A DNA stretch of 64,000 bases from Isochrysis galbana. Its lineage: Eukaryota > Haptophyta > Isochrysidales > Isochrysidaceae. The DNA lies in contig CM030945.1 in the NCBI GenBank assembly GCA_018136815.1, positions 1,675,171 through 1,739,170 of the forward strand. The letters are read 5' to 3'. Under the pieces are notes generated by a model that was not told where the DNA came from, searched no databases, and was given only the letters and a program-made list of their open reading frames with translations. Within the stretch, counting starts at the first letter, position 1; each line of letters opens with the position of its first letter. Made by a program: the position numbers and the translations under genes. Positions 41,560 through 53,439 of the stretch are shown one piece after another.

Positions 41560-42423
41560 CTATGTTTATGAGAGTGAGTGTGTGTGCCATTACTTGTTCC
41601 TAGACAATTAACAATCGCATTGACAAATGCAACTTTGGCAATGACAATGTAGCTGTTTATGGTCTCCGGCTGGGGTTTATGATCTCCGGCTGAGGCCCGT
41701 CATGAGCCTTCTTCCTTTCTGGAGGGGCTCGTGCCGGCGACCGGCGACAGAGGCGGCGGGGGGTAGGACCCCGGTGCCGGATCTCTCTCCCAGGTAGTCG
41801 GTATCGGCGTGGAGCCATATGTTGTTAAACTTGCTAATGTAGCGCTCCTCCTCTAAGACTCTTTTATTTCTCTCTTTGGCGCGTCCCCCGACTCTTGTGA
41901 CGGGTCGCCTCCCTCGCGACCCTCGTTTGTTTTCGTATCTGGGAGTGGACGCTCCTTTGCTTGCCCAAGCACGTGTCTCGCATGGCTAACCACCACGTCC
42001 CACGAGCCCAAGAATTCTTCGTTTGTGGATCGTGCGGCCTTCGTGAGTGAAGTATCAGATCTATGCTATGGTCCACAGATACAAATAATGCTCGAGGCCA
42101 TGTTCTACAGATACCAATAATGCAGATCTGGGGACAGATAATATACTAATAATAACACATAATGCTACTTTTCACATAAGTGTTTACAATATATCACATT
42201 TCACAGCTCGGCTGTTCGCTGTTCACTTTACTAGTGGCGAATACGTAGGAACGAAGCAAGGCTAGGAATCAGTTAAAGTTAGTTAACCAGTTATGTATAT
42301 CAATCACTTTTAATCGGCAGTTTCAAAACCCCCTTTGACCTTTGATTAATCATCGAGTTTCTGGAAACTCAAGCCCTAGTTAACTATAGTTAATCACCGA
42401 GTTGAGCGCCCATTCAGTGATGT
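41560..42423. other. Intergenic, AT-richer, no gene
   Basis: From about 42050 to 42410 the DNA is clearly AT-rich, with ACAGATACAAATAATGC repeated twice (42077-42115). No exon seen. Confidence 0.45.
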
Positions 42424-42900
42424 GTTGCGGGTTGCGGGTAAAGGTGGTTGCTCATTTCCCCTTGTACTTGTACTACATTTCCCTCGCCGTTAGGTCTTCC
42501 CGCGTGGCTCCCTCTCCGTCGCCACGCCCCGATGCCCCCTCCCCGCATTGCGTTTCGTTTTTTTTCTCCCGCCGCCATTAGCATTAGGATTCCCCGCGTG
42601 ACTCCCTCTCTGTTGTCACGCTCCGACGCCCCCCTCCTTGCATCGCCCGTTAGGTTCGTCTCTTCGTCTCCCCTCCCCCTCCCCGCGGGGGTCTCCCCTC
42701 CTCTCTCCCCTCATCGCGCCTCGCGGCCAATTCTCCGCGCTCGCGCGCGCTCACTGAGCCGCTGCGGTCGGAGGTTGCGAAACAGATTCTCACACTGAAG
42801 CACATCAGTGGCACCAATATGGTGGCGGTTCTCCTCACCAAACCGTGCCCGCGCAATCAGTTTCACCGCCTGCTCAACATCCTTGACTCTTTCTCCACGC
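42424..42900 (+). pseudogene. LTR fragment joined to a Copia RNase H remnant
   Basis: 42424-42720 matches the left part of the nested LTR at 8589 (TTGCGGGTAAAGG, then the CCGTTAGG and GTCACGCTCCGACGCCCC blocks). From 42763 the plus strand encodes VAKQILTLKHISGTNMVAVL, then LTKPCPRNQFHRLLNIL. This is the C-terminal end of a Copia RNase H, similar to HVSTEHMAADFLTKWLP in the Copia element at 60240-60581. Normally RNase H precedes the LTR, so this is a deleted or rearranged copy. Confidence 0.65.
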
Positions 42901-44109
42901 GACCTCACTTGCACATCCTCGATGATGATGATGCCATCCCAGCTCGTGATCCTCGTCTTGGGGCTACCCAAAGTGGAGCACGTCACTCTTGGCCGGCTAC
43001 GATTGTTTGCCCTGGAGAACGAGGCTTCCATTAGGAGTGCCCAAACAGCTTCAATCCTTCGGTCCCCTCAGGGCGTGTACGTAGAATTAAAAGCAAAAAA
43101 CAGGGCATCTGCGCGCCCGGAGGAATCGAGGAATCCGTGGCATGAGCGGTGGCGAGTTGCCGGTCCACCCCCTAAATTGTGGGTGCTCCTATAGTTACGC
43201 ACCAAAGGGGGGGGGGGTTAAAATTGGACTCAGGTTGCACCATCTCCATGGGCCATGGGTACGCGTGAGAATGCTGCATTAGAAGTAGGGAAGGAAAAGG
43301 GAGAGGCAAACACGGGAGCAGGCACATGTTTCATAGATGGGTATCTATGCATTTGCGACCGGCGATCTAGGGCAACATTAACATTCACAAAGACGCACTC
43401 TAAACTGTGTGGCTGAACTCCTCCAAAACGTGTGGCCGAACTCCTCCAAGCTGGAGGACTGTGCGCGTCAGTCGACAACGAGCATCAGACGGCCTATGGG
43501 TAGGGACACTCAACATATAGCACTCCGCACAACAGCACGCGCGGGGTACTGCAACCCGACTGATTGCAGCCCCTGGGCCCCGGCCATTATTTGTGGCGAC
43601 AAACATGCAACTGGCCTCCTGCATGCCGACCACGGTACCCCTAGCCAGGGCCAACAATATCAAAAACCATCACACCATATTAAGATGAGGTACGCGGCAC
43701 CCTCTATCGAAAGTGGCTGCGAAGGTCATCTCGAGCACAGGAGCATAGTCGCATTCTCGAGGAGGATGTGGGCGCCGTGTTCGACGGTGCAGTCGTCCTC
43801 GTCCAAGCAGTCTACCTATGGGGTTGAGCGGCGGCTTCTCTGCGCTGCAGGATGTCGCCCAGCTCGCTCTCCTAATGTGTGGGCGTTGGCCCTGTTGGGC
43901 AGGAAGGGGGCCACGAGCCGGCCTCTTGCATCCGGAGATGTGCTTAGTGTGGCCGCATGGTGTGGTGTGCGGCTGCCATCTTGTTCGCGTTTCTCGTACG
44001 TGCTGAGCCTGAGGACGGCGGGCGCGAGGCTCCCGTGAGGGGCTGATGGCATGCTCCGGCCGTGCACGCAAACCGCCCAGCCGCCTCCCCCGGCCGACCG
44101 CCTCTCTTG
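42901..44109. other. No gene recognised
   Basis: Open frames on both strands (for example 43409-44038) show no motif. The region may be more retroelement debris. Confidence 0.35.
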
Positions 44110-44296
44110 CCGCCCGTCCTACCTGGTCTCTCTCTCTCCCCCTCCCTCTCTGTCTGTCTCTCTCCCTCTCTCTCTCTCCCTCCTTCCCCCTCTCTCTCCC
44201 TCTCCCTCTCGTAGAGGGGCCCCGCGTGCCCTGGGGGCGAGAGAAGAGGAAAGTGGAAGGAGGTTTTCTCCGTCTCCGCGGGGAAAGGCCATGTAG

Positions 44297-44353
<57 letters not shown>

Positions 44354-44383
44354 GTCTCTCCTTCTCTCTCTGTCTCTCTGTCT

Positions 44384-44422
<39 letters not shown>

Positions 44423-44600
44423 GGAATTGGGAGCGGGAAACGGGGCGGTGGAGGGGGCTGGGGTTTTCTTACTGTGAGAGGGAGAGCCGATCTGCTTCCG
44501 AGCTCAACGTCTCCCTCCCCCCACAGGGGGAGAGGCGGAGACGGAGAGTAGAGAGTACAGGGAGAGACAGAGAGAGAGAGAGAGAGAGAGGAGGAAAGGA
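44110..44600. repeat. CT and GA microsatellites
   Basis: CT tracts at 44128-44210 and 44298-44420, GA tract at 44558-44595. Confidence 0.9.
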
Positions 44601-45860
44601 GCGCGGGGGAAGGGAAAGTTACTCCGAGCGAGGCGAGAACGCCGGCGGGAGAGAGAAGAGAGATTTGATGGAGATGGGGGAGATCAACTCTTGGTGCGAG
44701 TCAGAAGAGATGAGACGGGCAGGCAGAGGGTAGTTCAGCGGAGACGAGGAACATGAGAAACATGGAGAGGCGAGAGAGAGGGGCTTCTGTCCCAGTGTAT
44801 TATTCTCTCCTCTTCTTCTTCTCCTCATACCCCCAACTCCCCCCCCCGCCCCACTCTCTCTCTTCTCCCCGCCTGGTCTCTCTCGCCCGCCTCGAGCCGC
44901 TGCGCTGCCCAAAGACTTCGACAAACTCGGCGACAATCTCGCGCCATCTCGTCGGGGGTACTGCTGCGACCGCTCGCCTCCCGACGAGGTCCACTAAGTA
45001 AACCTCTTGAGATCGCCGAGGCTCCCGATCTCGGCCCATGATCTGGCCCTTATCTCGCCGTGTCCCGTCGGGCAACGCTGGTGGCGTCTCTAGCCCGCCG
45101 GCACGGCTTAAGGGGCGGCCCTCGTCCGCCCACGAGAGGCCAAAGCCGCCCCCCGCCGCCAGTCGAAGCGGAGGATTCGATTCTCACAAGTAGGGAACAT
45201 TGTCGAATCCCACGGGACGGGCAGAGGGGGGCGGGGGGGGGGGAAGGCCGGCGCCCCAACCGGTATCTCTGCACCCTAACTGCCTGCTAGTGCCTAGTGC
45301 CTAAAAAAAACATTCTTGAAGGTGCCCGCTAAGTTGCCCTTGACCAAACTTGCTCTTTGGTCTTACCCAACTTGCCTTGCTAACTTGCTGCAGTTCTTAC
45401 CCAACTTGCCATCCAACTTGCTCTAACTTGTGCGTTGAACTCTAACCTCTAACCTCTAACTTCTAACTTGTAACTTGCTCTCACTTTCACTTTTTTTTGC
45501 GTTGACGTTGGCGTTGAACGTTGAACTAGTTCATCTTATTAATTATTAAAAACATTCCTGAAGGTGGCATCTTATTAATTATTAAGCACAAGAGCACAAG
45601 TGAACATTTTAGTGAACGGGCACATCAGACTACCATCACAAATCACACCATCACGTGAACGGATATAGTGCACGGTGATCGGTGCACTCCATTGGCGAAT
45701 CATCATTTGCGCCCCCGTATCCCATATCCATATCGACTCACGGCCACACAGTCGACAGTCGACACCAGCCCACCACAATCCACACAACAACAATAGCCCG
45801 GTCACTCACTATGTGGGTGCGGAGGGAACCATTCTAAACCTTTTAATAGTCTCACCGCAC
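44601..45860. other. Intergenic, no gene recognised
   Basis: Purine- and pyrimidine-biased to 44870. At 45310-45500 there are repeated AACTTGC and TCTAACCTCTAAC units. Minus-strand frames near 44880-45075 have gene-like composition but no recognisable family. Confidence 0.35.
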
Positions 45861-46570
45861 TGTCAGAGCAAGGCTAATCTCACTCTTGGAGATTGCCTGC
45901 GAGGGCGCGCCGGCAGCTAGCGCGGAATGCGGTTCTTGGTGGGAGCTCATGGAGCTTTCCTCGGGAGTGACTACGGGCATGGTGATCGACGCACGACGTA
46001 CGACGCACGGAGGGCGCGGAAGTGTGGAAGGAGGCTTGTGGGAGGTGGTGGCAGGCGACTGGGGGTGGCTCAGGCTCAGGCGCGTGCTTGACTTGTATTG
46101 ACTCGTTGACTCGGGGTATAGACTCGGGAACCCGGGGGGACTCGCTTGGGAACACGGTGGGCCTCGCCGAAGGCCGAAGTTGCTACAAAAAGCTCGAGGG
46201 CACGGAGCCACACAAACTAACCCAAACGGGGCGAAAACTAACCACACCTGGACGGACGGCCAGGCGTCGGCACCAGGGCAACTCAGCAACGCGCAGACAT
46301 GCGACAGAGGGGAGGCCGACACAACGAGGGCAGATCTCGTTGGGGAGATATGACCGATAGACGAGAGAAGACAAAATACGGTCATGGAACATTTGATGAC
46401 ATCAAGAGAGGGTAAGAGAAGAGGGCCGGAGGCGACGGACGGCGGACGGCACGCCGAGGGAAAGAACCTGCCGCGGGGGGGGGCGAGGGACCGAGGGCAC
46501 GGCGGGGCAGCGTGGGAGGGCGCGAGGCCAATCTCGGAGCGAGATCGCGTCCTTTCCCTCGCGGGAGGTT
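45861..46570 (+). mobile_element. Gypsy-family LTR-like repeat, left member of an inverted pair
   Basis: Starts TGTCAGAGCAAGGCTAATC, as the gypsy LTR does at 14474, and ends with the GGAGGCGACGG...CTCGGAGCGAGAT block of that LTR. The middle (CTCGAGGGCACGGAGCC..., about 46190-46420) differs from the gypsy LTR and is shared only with 52617-53201, in inverted orientation. It lacks the last 365 bases of the LTR. Confidence 0.75.
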
Positions 46571-46990
46571 TGCCAAGTAGATACCTAATATCTTATATCT
46601 AGATATTAGGCTAAGGCTAACATGTTCACTAAGTAGTCAGTAGAGGACAAGGGGAGTGCCGTAACGCGGGTAGTGAGGGTAGAGGAAAAAAAAAATCTTC
46701 TTAAAATTCCCCGCTACGCGTGCGGCGTGAGGCAGTGTGCTAGTGTACCTCCCTACTACCCAACCTTAACCCCTGACAACCCCCTCCCCCTTTCCCAGTT
46801 CCCTCTTTATCGGAGAAGCTGGTTCCGGGGAGGCCGCGCGCGCTGCTTCGGCCGGGAGTTGGAGAGAAGGGGGCTGGAGACTGTGATTCGTCCTTTATGC
46901 TAGTGCTAATTCGGGTTGCCTTCCATTGTATATCGTGGGATCCTCATTGATATCCCCTGCGGTTTCTTCTAAGACGCGGTATTAAGTGCC

Positions 46991-49697
46991 TCAGGTGATG
47001 TTACGGATGTCTAGACCTCTCGCCGCCTGCAGGAGGTCTTCCGATGTTCCTAGGTTGAACTCCTTGTCCACCGTGTAGAGCGGACTTATCAATTTCTTAA
47101 TGTGTTTGTTGCTCGGGGCGTGTAGCCCCATATTCTCTCGTTGTTTTTTCAGCCTCTGAAAGAACCCGACTTTCGCCGTTACTAATAGGTGGTATCTCGC
47201 AAGGATCGCTCTTAAGATCGATCTAACGGACCTGCCGTCCGCGTTGCCATATTGGATGTTATAAAAGTCAGTTAGGATGTACCTCCACGCCAGGATGCCT
47301 AAGTATCCTGAGGAGGGGTGCGGTCTGTCCACTTGATAGCAGAAAAGTCGTTGGGCTGTTTCGGATCCCGGCCTAAGGCTAATCCCCAGAAGTCCTTCTA
47401 TGAATTCAAAGATGGGCTCCGTCGCGATACATGAGGCCAGGTGGGTGGAGCTTTCAGGGGCCGTGCCGCAAAAGCGGCATGTTGGATCGTCAGCAAAGCG
47501 GTTCGCTGTAGCTAACCTCCTATGTAGGACATGTTTGAAATGCAAATAAGAGTCTCTAGGCGTCAAAAAGTTATATTTGTATAATTGCGATATTTGTTTC
47601 CACTTTCCCGAGAGGACCGGTAACCTTTTTTCCCATCTTAGTGTGGATTTTTGTGTTTTGGTTTTCCTCAAAGCGAGGAACGCTTTAGTCAAGTCCCTGA
47701 CACTTACGTCCTCTAGTGTTGTACGCGTGCCGTTTAGCATGTATTCTTGGGGTAACGGGTACGCCGTTTCCGCCGGGCCGTCGTACGCACGCCCCCACTT
47801 CAGCGGGGTGTGAAGTTCGTCGGGCAGTAGTTGCGGGCTAATCCGCTCGTGGATGTGGGGCTCTCCCATGACATTGAGCTGGACTTTGTGGTAGTCGCCT
47901 CTTCGGCGCAGATAAAAGTTATGGTCTATGTCCACTAGGATCTCGCCTAGATCGTGTGCGTCCGGATCTTCCTGAGGGACTATCCCTTGCTCCTCTGGAG
48001 CCGGGGGCGGAGACTTCGCTTTTTTTCTAAGAAGGTTCATATAATCGAAAGTGGTATGTATTAGTCTTGATCTCGTCCATTCAGAAATCTTTTCCCACGA
48101 TTTAAGAAAGGGGCCTACCGATATGTAATTTCCCCTATGGCGTATCCAACGTTCTCCGCCCGGCAGGTAAGCCGCGCATTCTTCCATAGTGTAAACGTCC
48201 CCCGTATCCGGGTTTATGGTGTTGTGAACAATAACTGTCTGTAGAGACTCCCATTTCGACCTATGTGAGTGATGAATAGCCGGAGGCTTGTGGAAAAGAT
48301 TGTGCCATATCGGGGAGCCCTGAGTGCCTTCTCGTGTGATTTCTCCCCTAAGGAAGTTGATACTTCTGAAATTTTCCAGCGCGTGCTTCCAGAAGGCCGG
48401 GAGCGTGTTATTGCCGCGAATGCTAGCCGTGAGGCTCTTCGAGTCGACCTTCGAAAAGACCGCCGCTCGCCCTAAGGGGGTGCGGCTGAACCATTGATCC
48501 AAGACTATCTTCCATTCCGCCATTGACGGGTTAAGATATCGGACTATCCATATCGCTTGGAGCGCCCTCGTGTGTTCGGCCATGGGAAGTAGTCCGACCC
48601 CCAATAGGGGCCCGTCATCGCTTGTGCCTACCCTCGGATATGCCGGAAGGGTTATCCACTTCCGACCCTCTTGCGAGGAGCCTAGCTCGTCCGCCTGAAG
48701 TCGGGGAGACCTATCCCACAGTATAGTTTGAACGTCCGAGTCTATGGCCTCCATGAACCATGCCGGAGGAGTGGACGTGGATAGCCAATATCTCGGCGTC
48801 CCGTAGATTATAAAGTTCACTAGTAGTGTCCTCCCGTGAATGGAGAGACTCTTCAGACCTCTCCATGTTGCGACCTTTTTCTTAAGCTTTGCGTATAGCT
48901 TCTCCCAGAAGGAGTCGTTTTCTAGCCCTTCCCAGAAAGGGACTCCTAGAATGGTCGCATACTCGCCTTCGCCGAGTGTTTTAAGATAAGCTAGCGTCTC
49001 GGGGACCTGCGCCCCTGTAAGCGATCCCATTCTTATTAGTATACTCTTGTTTTTGTTCACCCTAGCCCCGGTGGCGGTTCCATAGCTCTCTAAGATGTGC
49101 ATCGCCCTCTCAAGTGACTCGAAAGAGCTCGCTAAAATTTGCGTGTCGTCGGCAAACTGCGAAAGCCTTAACTCTCTAGGTCCTATTGTGATTCCCTTCA
49201 TCTCAGGGTCGGCGTTGACTAGTCTTGTTAGGCCTTCGGCCACTAAGAGAAAAGCTAGGGGCGATAGCGGGCACCCTTGGGGCATGCCGCAATGTATCGT
49301 GAAGGGATTGCTGCGTCTACCATTGGCCTTGATCCATCTGATCGGAAGGGAATCCGCGTTAGTTAATAGTGTTAGCCATCTAGAGTAACCGGGGCCGAAG
49401 CCCAATGCCTGTATCGCTTTATGATAATAATCCCAACTGACTCTATCGAAGGCTTTCTCCCAGTCTATCGCCAGGGCTAGTCCCTCTTCGTCTGCGTCAT
49501 CCAGGTATGCTTGCACTAGCTTTAGCAGATGGGTGGCTTCGCCTATCATCCTCCTAGGCACAAAGCCCACTTGCTCCTTGGAGATGATCGTATGTATCGT
49601 CTTTTTGAGTCTGTTAGCTAGGATCCTGGCGAGGATTTTGTAGTCCGTTTGGAGCAACGTTATTGGTCTATAATTCCTCGGGTCCCTGGGTTTTGGC
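46991..49697 (-). CDS. LINE ORF2 reverse transcriptase, N-terminally truncated
   Basis: About 900 residues, open from a junction with ORF1 near 49697 to a TGA at 46991. The RT motifs are in order: NYRPITLL, KEQVGFVPRRMIGEATHLLK, DWEKAFDRVSWDY, GMPQGCPLSPLAFLLVAEGL, and the catalytic FADD in LSQFADDTQIL. Near the C-terminus is CRFCGTAPESSTHLASC, the Cys/His finger common in LINE ORF2. No start codon precedes the RT and no APE endonuclease domain is present. An earlier start is unavailable because the upstream sequence belongs to ORF1 in another frame. Such an enzyme would prime cDNA on nicked target DNA, but this copy cannot make its own nick. Confidence 0.9.
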
Positions 49698-50732
49698 TCG
49701 CTGTTGGTTGCCCCTTAGCACGTGGAAACCCTCGCGCTCGAGCGAGTTGGCCAAATGCCTAGTCTTGGTCTTAAAAGCCTTGATCGGATCAAAGATGCGA
49801 AAAACAATGTAGGTCGCCACCTCTTTTAGGGAGGACCGGATAGCGCTCGACTTACGAGGGGCCGAGTCGATTAACGCGCCATAGGTGATTCCAAATTCAT
49901 GCGGGATTCCCGAGAGGGCTGTGTTAACTTTGTCTCCGTATGCGGCCTTGAATTGATCGTGTGCGTCTTCATCGACATAGAAGATCCATGGGCCTTTGCG
50001 GCCTTTGTCCATGCCATCTGGAGTTGCGTCTAGGCCTTCCAGCCTAGAGAGGAGGAATTTCATGAAGGTGGCGACATCCTCGCTCTTGATGTCCTTTTTG
50101 TCATCAGCTAGCTGAGCTAGCTGGATGAAAAAAGGCGTGTCTTCAGGCTCCTCTTCCTCATCAGGTGGAGGAGAAGCAAAAGGGGTGGTGTTGTGGAGAG
50201 TCGGCTTTGGATCCGACTGAGGATCCGCCCGCTTGCGCGATGGCTGCTGTGGTTGTTGGGCTTGTGGCTGCTGGGCCTGCTGGGCTGGAACCTTCCCTTT
50301 GTGACCATGCGCAGCTTGCGCGTATGTCCTGGCTGCCTGAGTTGGTTGTTGGTTTGAGGGCGCAAAGGCCCCCAATATGGATTGTTGTGTTAAGTGCCCG
50401 CCCCCGAGGGGTGCACTGATGGTAGGAGTGGCCGCCATGGGGGTGGCAGCAGAGCTGCCACCTCCCATGGGGAGTCCTTGAGTTGGTGGAGGAGCGGAGG
50501 GGTTGGGTGGCAGGGCTTTGCCCTGGGTCTGGTTGTCACCAGGGAACAGGACTCTGCCTGTTCCCTGGTTCTGTGGCAGCTTGGGAGGCGAGGGCGGTGC
50601 CGTCATGTCGACGTCGTTGTCAGGCGGCGCGGCGGCCTGTGGGCGCTTGGGCTCCGGCGGTTTGGGGCGGCCCCGTTGGGGCGTCGTGGCGGCGGGGGGC
50701 TGGGAGGTGGGAGCGGTCGGCGCGCGCTCCAT
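49668..50732 (-). CDS. LINE ORF1 protein
   Basis: Starts at the ATG at 50732 (MERAPTAPT) and is 354 residues long. The first 200 residues are Pro/Gln/Ala-rich and disordered. A folded-looking part follows from about DTPFFIQLAQLADDKKDIKSED to FRIFDPIKAFKTKTRHLAN. It resembles the disordered-plus-RNA-binding layout of LINE ORF1 proteins, though no CCHC finger or RRM is certain. The last dozen codons run past the deletion junction into RT sequence in the wrong frame, so the C-terminus is artificial. A decayed copy of its C-terminal part lies at 4111-4255. Confidence 0.7.
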   Translation of the reverse strand: MERAPTAPTSQPPAATTPQRGRPKPPEPKRPQAAAPPDNDVDMTAPPSPPKLPQNQGTGRVLFPGDNQTQGKALPPNPSAPPPTQGLPMGGGSSAATPMAATPTISAPLGGGHLTQQSILGAFAPSNQQPTQAARTYAQAAHGHKGKVPAQQAQQPQAQQPQQPSRKRADPQSDPKPTLHNTTPFASPPPDEEEEPEDTPFFIQLAQLADDKKDIKSEDVATFMKFLLSRLEGLDATPDGMDKGRKGPWIFYVDEDAHDQFKAAYGDKVNTALSGIPHEFGITYGALIDSAPRKSSAIRSSLKEVATYIVFRIFDPIKAFKTKTRHLANSLEREGFHVLRGNQQRAKTQGPEEL

Positions 50733-50757
50733 CGCTAAAACTATAACAATAGTTTTC

Positions 50758-50899
50758 GGTAGTGAGGGTAGAGGAAGGGAATGGGGCGTGGCTACAGCAG
50801 CGAACCCAAGTACCACGCGCGAGGCGGAGATATTAAAAGTTTTTTTTCGAAGAGCCCTGTATTGTTATGACATCCTAAACCCCAGTTTTCAAACGCGAC
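50758..50899. other. Short spacer between LINE and ankyrin gene
   Basis: Contains GTAGTGAGGGTAGAGG, also seen near 46668, and a T8 run. Confidence 0.4.
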
Positions 50900-51430
50900 T
50901 CAAACAGCATCCACCCCCTTTTCAAGCATTTGAACAATCTGATCGTACTTTCTCTTCTCGTCGAGCTCGCCCTTCTCCTCACCGTCGGCACCCCCTGAGG
51001 CCGCAGCAAGCGCGAGAAGCTCGGCTTGCCTCTCCTTGGCGAGCTCGACTGGTGTCTTCCCGTCGATCTTGTCCCTTGCAGCGATGATGGTATTGGTCTT
51101 CCCGTCCTTCTTTGCCTGCAGCAGGATTTGCTCGACAATCTCCTTGTCGACCTGAGGGGTGTGGAGGAAGTATAAGTCGTGGGCGAAGGGGAGGCGGTGA
51201 GACGGTGAAAGCAGCTGCACCCGACCCCCCTCCCCCATAATGCCTCGGCACCGCTCGTCTCGCCTCACCTGCGGCTTGAGAGAGCCCCAACAAGCGATGT
51301 GGAGCGGCGTCCACGCACGCAGAGTGTCTGCGGGGACGCTGTAGTCGGCGCCCCCTTTGACGAGCTCCTTCACCTTTGCGATCTCGCCGCGGCGCACGCA
51401 GTTGCGCAGCTCGTAGTCTGGCGCGCCCAT
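50900..51430 (-). CDS. Small ankyrin-repeat protein, two exons
   Basis: Minus-strand exons 51430-51269 and 51151-50900 join in phase 0 across a 117-base GT-AG intron to give 137 residues. Exon 1 reads ELRNCVRRGEIAKVKELVKGGAD, then AWTPLHIACWGS, a clear ankyrin repeat. Exon 2 continues with NTIIAARDKIDGKTPVELAKE, another repeat, and ends in a Lys/Glu-rich helix. Ankyrin repeats bind other proteins, and no catalytic domain is present, so it is probably an adaptor or subunit; the partner is unknown. The start ATG has a GCGGCCGCGATGG context. The gene sits between two LINE copies and appears intact. Confidence 0.8.
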   Translation of the reverse strand: MGAPDYELRNCVRRGEIAKVKELVKGGADYSVPADTLRAWTPLHIACWGSLKPQVRRDERCRGIMGEGGRVQLLSPSHRLPFAHDLYFLHTPQVDKEIVEQILLQAKKDGKTNTIIAARDKIDGKTPVELAKERQAELLALAAASGGADGEEKGELDEKRKYDQIVQMLEKGVDAV

Positions 51431-51582
51431 CGCGGCCGCAGCGTCGACCACCACCTGGCGGCGCGGCGAGCCGCAACGTCATACCGGAGGGGGGGGGGGC
51501 GTCGCTCTTGTGGCTTGTAGGGCGTAGGGCGAGGCGAGAATATTACCACTACTACTAGCTACAATACCGGCCAGTGTACAAA

Positions 51583-52290
51583 AAAAATCTTCTGAAAATT
51601 CTCCGCTACGTGTACGGCTTGAGGCAGCGTGCTAGTGAACCTCCCTACTACCCATCCTTAACCACCGTCAACCCCTTTCCCCTTCCCCAGTTCTCTCTTT
51701 AACGGAGATACTAGTTCCGGGGCCACCGTGCGCTCTGCTTCTGCTTCGGTCAGCAGTTGGAGAGAAGGGGGTGGGAGACTGTGGATTCGTCTACTCAATG
51801 GCCTGGCTCTTAATTCTCTTGTTCTCGTAATTTCTTCCCATCAGTCCGTCAGTGGTGTTCCCCGGTTCACCACGTTAAGGTTCTAAATCCTATCCCTTTT
51901 AGGTTAGATTTCGCACGTCTAGCCGTCTACCGTCTAGCTCTCTTGCCGCCTGTAAGAGGTCGTCAGAGATTTGTAGGTTAAAGTCTTTGTCTACCGTGTA
52001 GAGGGGACTTATCATTTTCCTGATGTGCTTGTTGCTCGGGGCGTGCGGCCCCAGATACTCCCGTTGTTTTTTCATTCAGCCTCTGCCTCTGGAAGAATCC
52101 GACTTTCGCCGTCACTAACAGATGATACCTCGCTAGTAGCGTTCTCAAAATCGTTCTGACGGGCCTGCTGTCCGCATTGCCATATTGAATATTGTAAAAG
52201 TCCGTCAAGATATACCTCCATGCCAGGATAGCGAGGTATCCCGAGGAGGGGTGAGGTCTATCTATCTGGTAACAGAAAAGACGTTGCGCC
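51583..52290 (-). pseudogene. LINE copy 2, 3' end only
   Basis: Minus strand. Encodes the ILTDFYNIQYGNA, then RYHLLVTAKVGFFQR segment of ORF2, with at least one frameshift near 52075 (extra CAGCCTCTG), then the 3' UTR ending at the T-run (plus-strand A8 near 51580). It is cut off on its 5' side at 52290, beside a G16 run. Confidence 0.85.
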
Positions 52291-52616
52291 GGGGGGGGGG
52301 GGGGGGCGGACCTGGCGCGGCGCGGAAGGATCCGCTCTCTCTCCCTCTCTTTTCACAGTGAGAGTGTGAAAGGGGTCTCTCGATCTAATCTGACACCCTC
52401 CCGCGTACTGGGGCAGGGGCGCCGCGCTCGTGAGCTAGGAGGTCTCTCCAAAAAAATGTGGCCGTGAATACAACAAACAAATGGCGGGCGTTGGTGGAAC
52501 AACTCTCGAAGCAAATCGATAATCATAAGGTGATTATAAAGGCTAGCGAAGAGGGTATAGAGTTATGCGATCGCATGATTAATATATTACAGAATATGTG
52601 AAATTGACTTCTAATG
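52291..52616. other. Spacer, no gene
   Basis: G-run, short CT tract and AT-rich sequence near 52560-52610. No exon. Confidence 0.4.
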
Positions 52617-53201
52617 TATCTCGCTCCGAGATTGGCCTCGCGCCCTCCCACGCTGCCCCGCCGTGCCCTCGGTCCCTCGCCCCTCCCACGCGGCAGGTGC
52701 TTTCCCTCGGCGTGCCGTCCGTCGCCTCCGGCCCTCTTCTCTTACCTTCTCTCGATGTCATCAAATGTTCCATGACCGTCTGTTGTCTTCTCTCGTCTAT
52801 CGGTCATAGCTCCCCAACGAGATCTGCCCTCGTTGTGTCGGCCTCCCCTCTGTCGCATGTCTGCGCGTTGCTGAGTTGCCCTGGTGCCGACGCCTGGCCG
52901 TCCGTCCAGGTGTGGTTAGTTTTCGCCCCGTTTGGTTTAGTTTGTGTGGCTTTGTGTCCTCGAGCTCGAGCTTTTTGTAGCAACTTCGTCGAGGCCCACC
53001 GTGTTCCCAAGCGAGTCCCCCCGAGTTCCCGAGTCTATACCCCGAGTCAACGAGTCAATACAAGTCAAGCACGCGCCTGAGCCACCCCCAGCCGCCTGCC
53101 ACCACCTCCCACAAGCCTCCTTCCACACTTCCGCGCCCTCCGTAGCTGCCGGCGCGCCCTCGCAGGCAATCTCCAAGAGTGAGATCAGCCTTGCTCTGAC
53201 A
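52617..53201 (-). mobile_element. Gypsy-family LTR-like repeat, right member of an inverted pair
   Basis: Reverse complement of 45861-46570, ending TTGCTCTGACA at 53201. It is missing part of the GGCAGCTAGCGCGGAATGCGG stretch. The pair encloses LINE copy 1, the ankyrin gene and LINE copy 2. Confidence 0.75.
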
Positions 53202-53439
53202 GCCGCTCAAGGGCGGCCCCTAGCCCCAGCCCCGCTCTAAAAAAACAGTGGCAAAAACGGAGGGCGTTTGAAAAACCGTGAAAAACACTGTTTTTGGCCT
53301 CCGAAAAATACACTGCTTCTGTCTTTCACATCTAGGCTAGCGAGGGCAGCGGCAACGGGGGAGGGAGGCGGCGCGCGCTCCATGACCATGACCCTATCAG
53401 TTTACAGTTTACTGATAGTTGAGTGTGCCCCAGGCAAGC

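Larger units (their letters stand above)
46685..50757 (-). mobile_element. LINE copy 1, internally deleted
   Basis: Minus-strand non-LTR element with ORF1 (50732-49668), a truncated ORF2 (about 49697-46991) and a 3' UTR (46990-46685) that ends in a T-run on the sense strand. ORF1 runs directly into the reverse transcriptase at KPRDPRNYRPITLL, so the endonuclease and start of ORF2 are missing. Two shorter relatives lie at 51583-52290 and 61910-62839. Confidence 0.85.

Noticed and set aside
43400-44071. Frames of 60-210 codons on both strands
   Set aside because: No motif in any; could be retroelement debris but not supportable.
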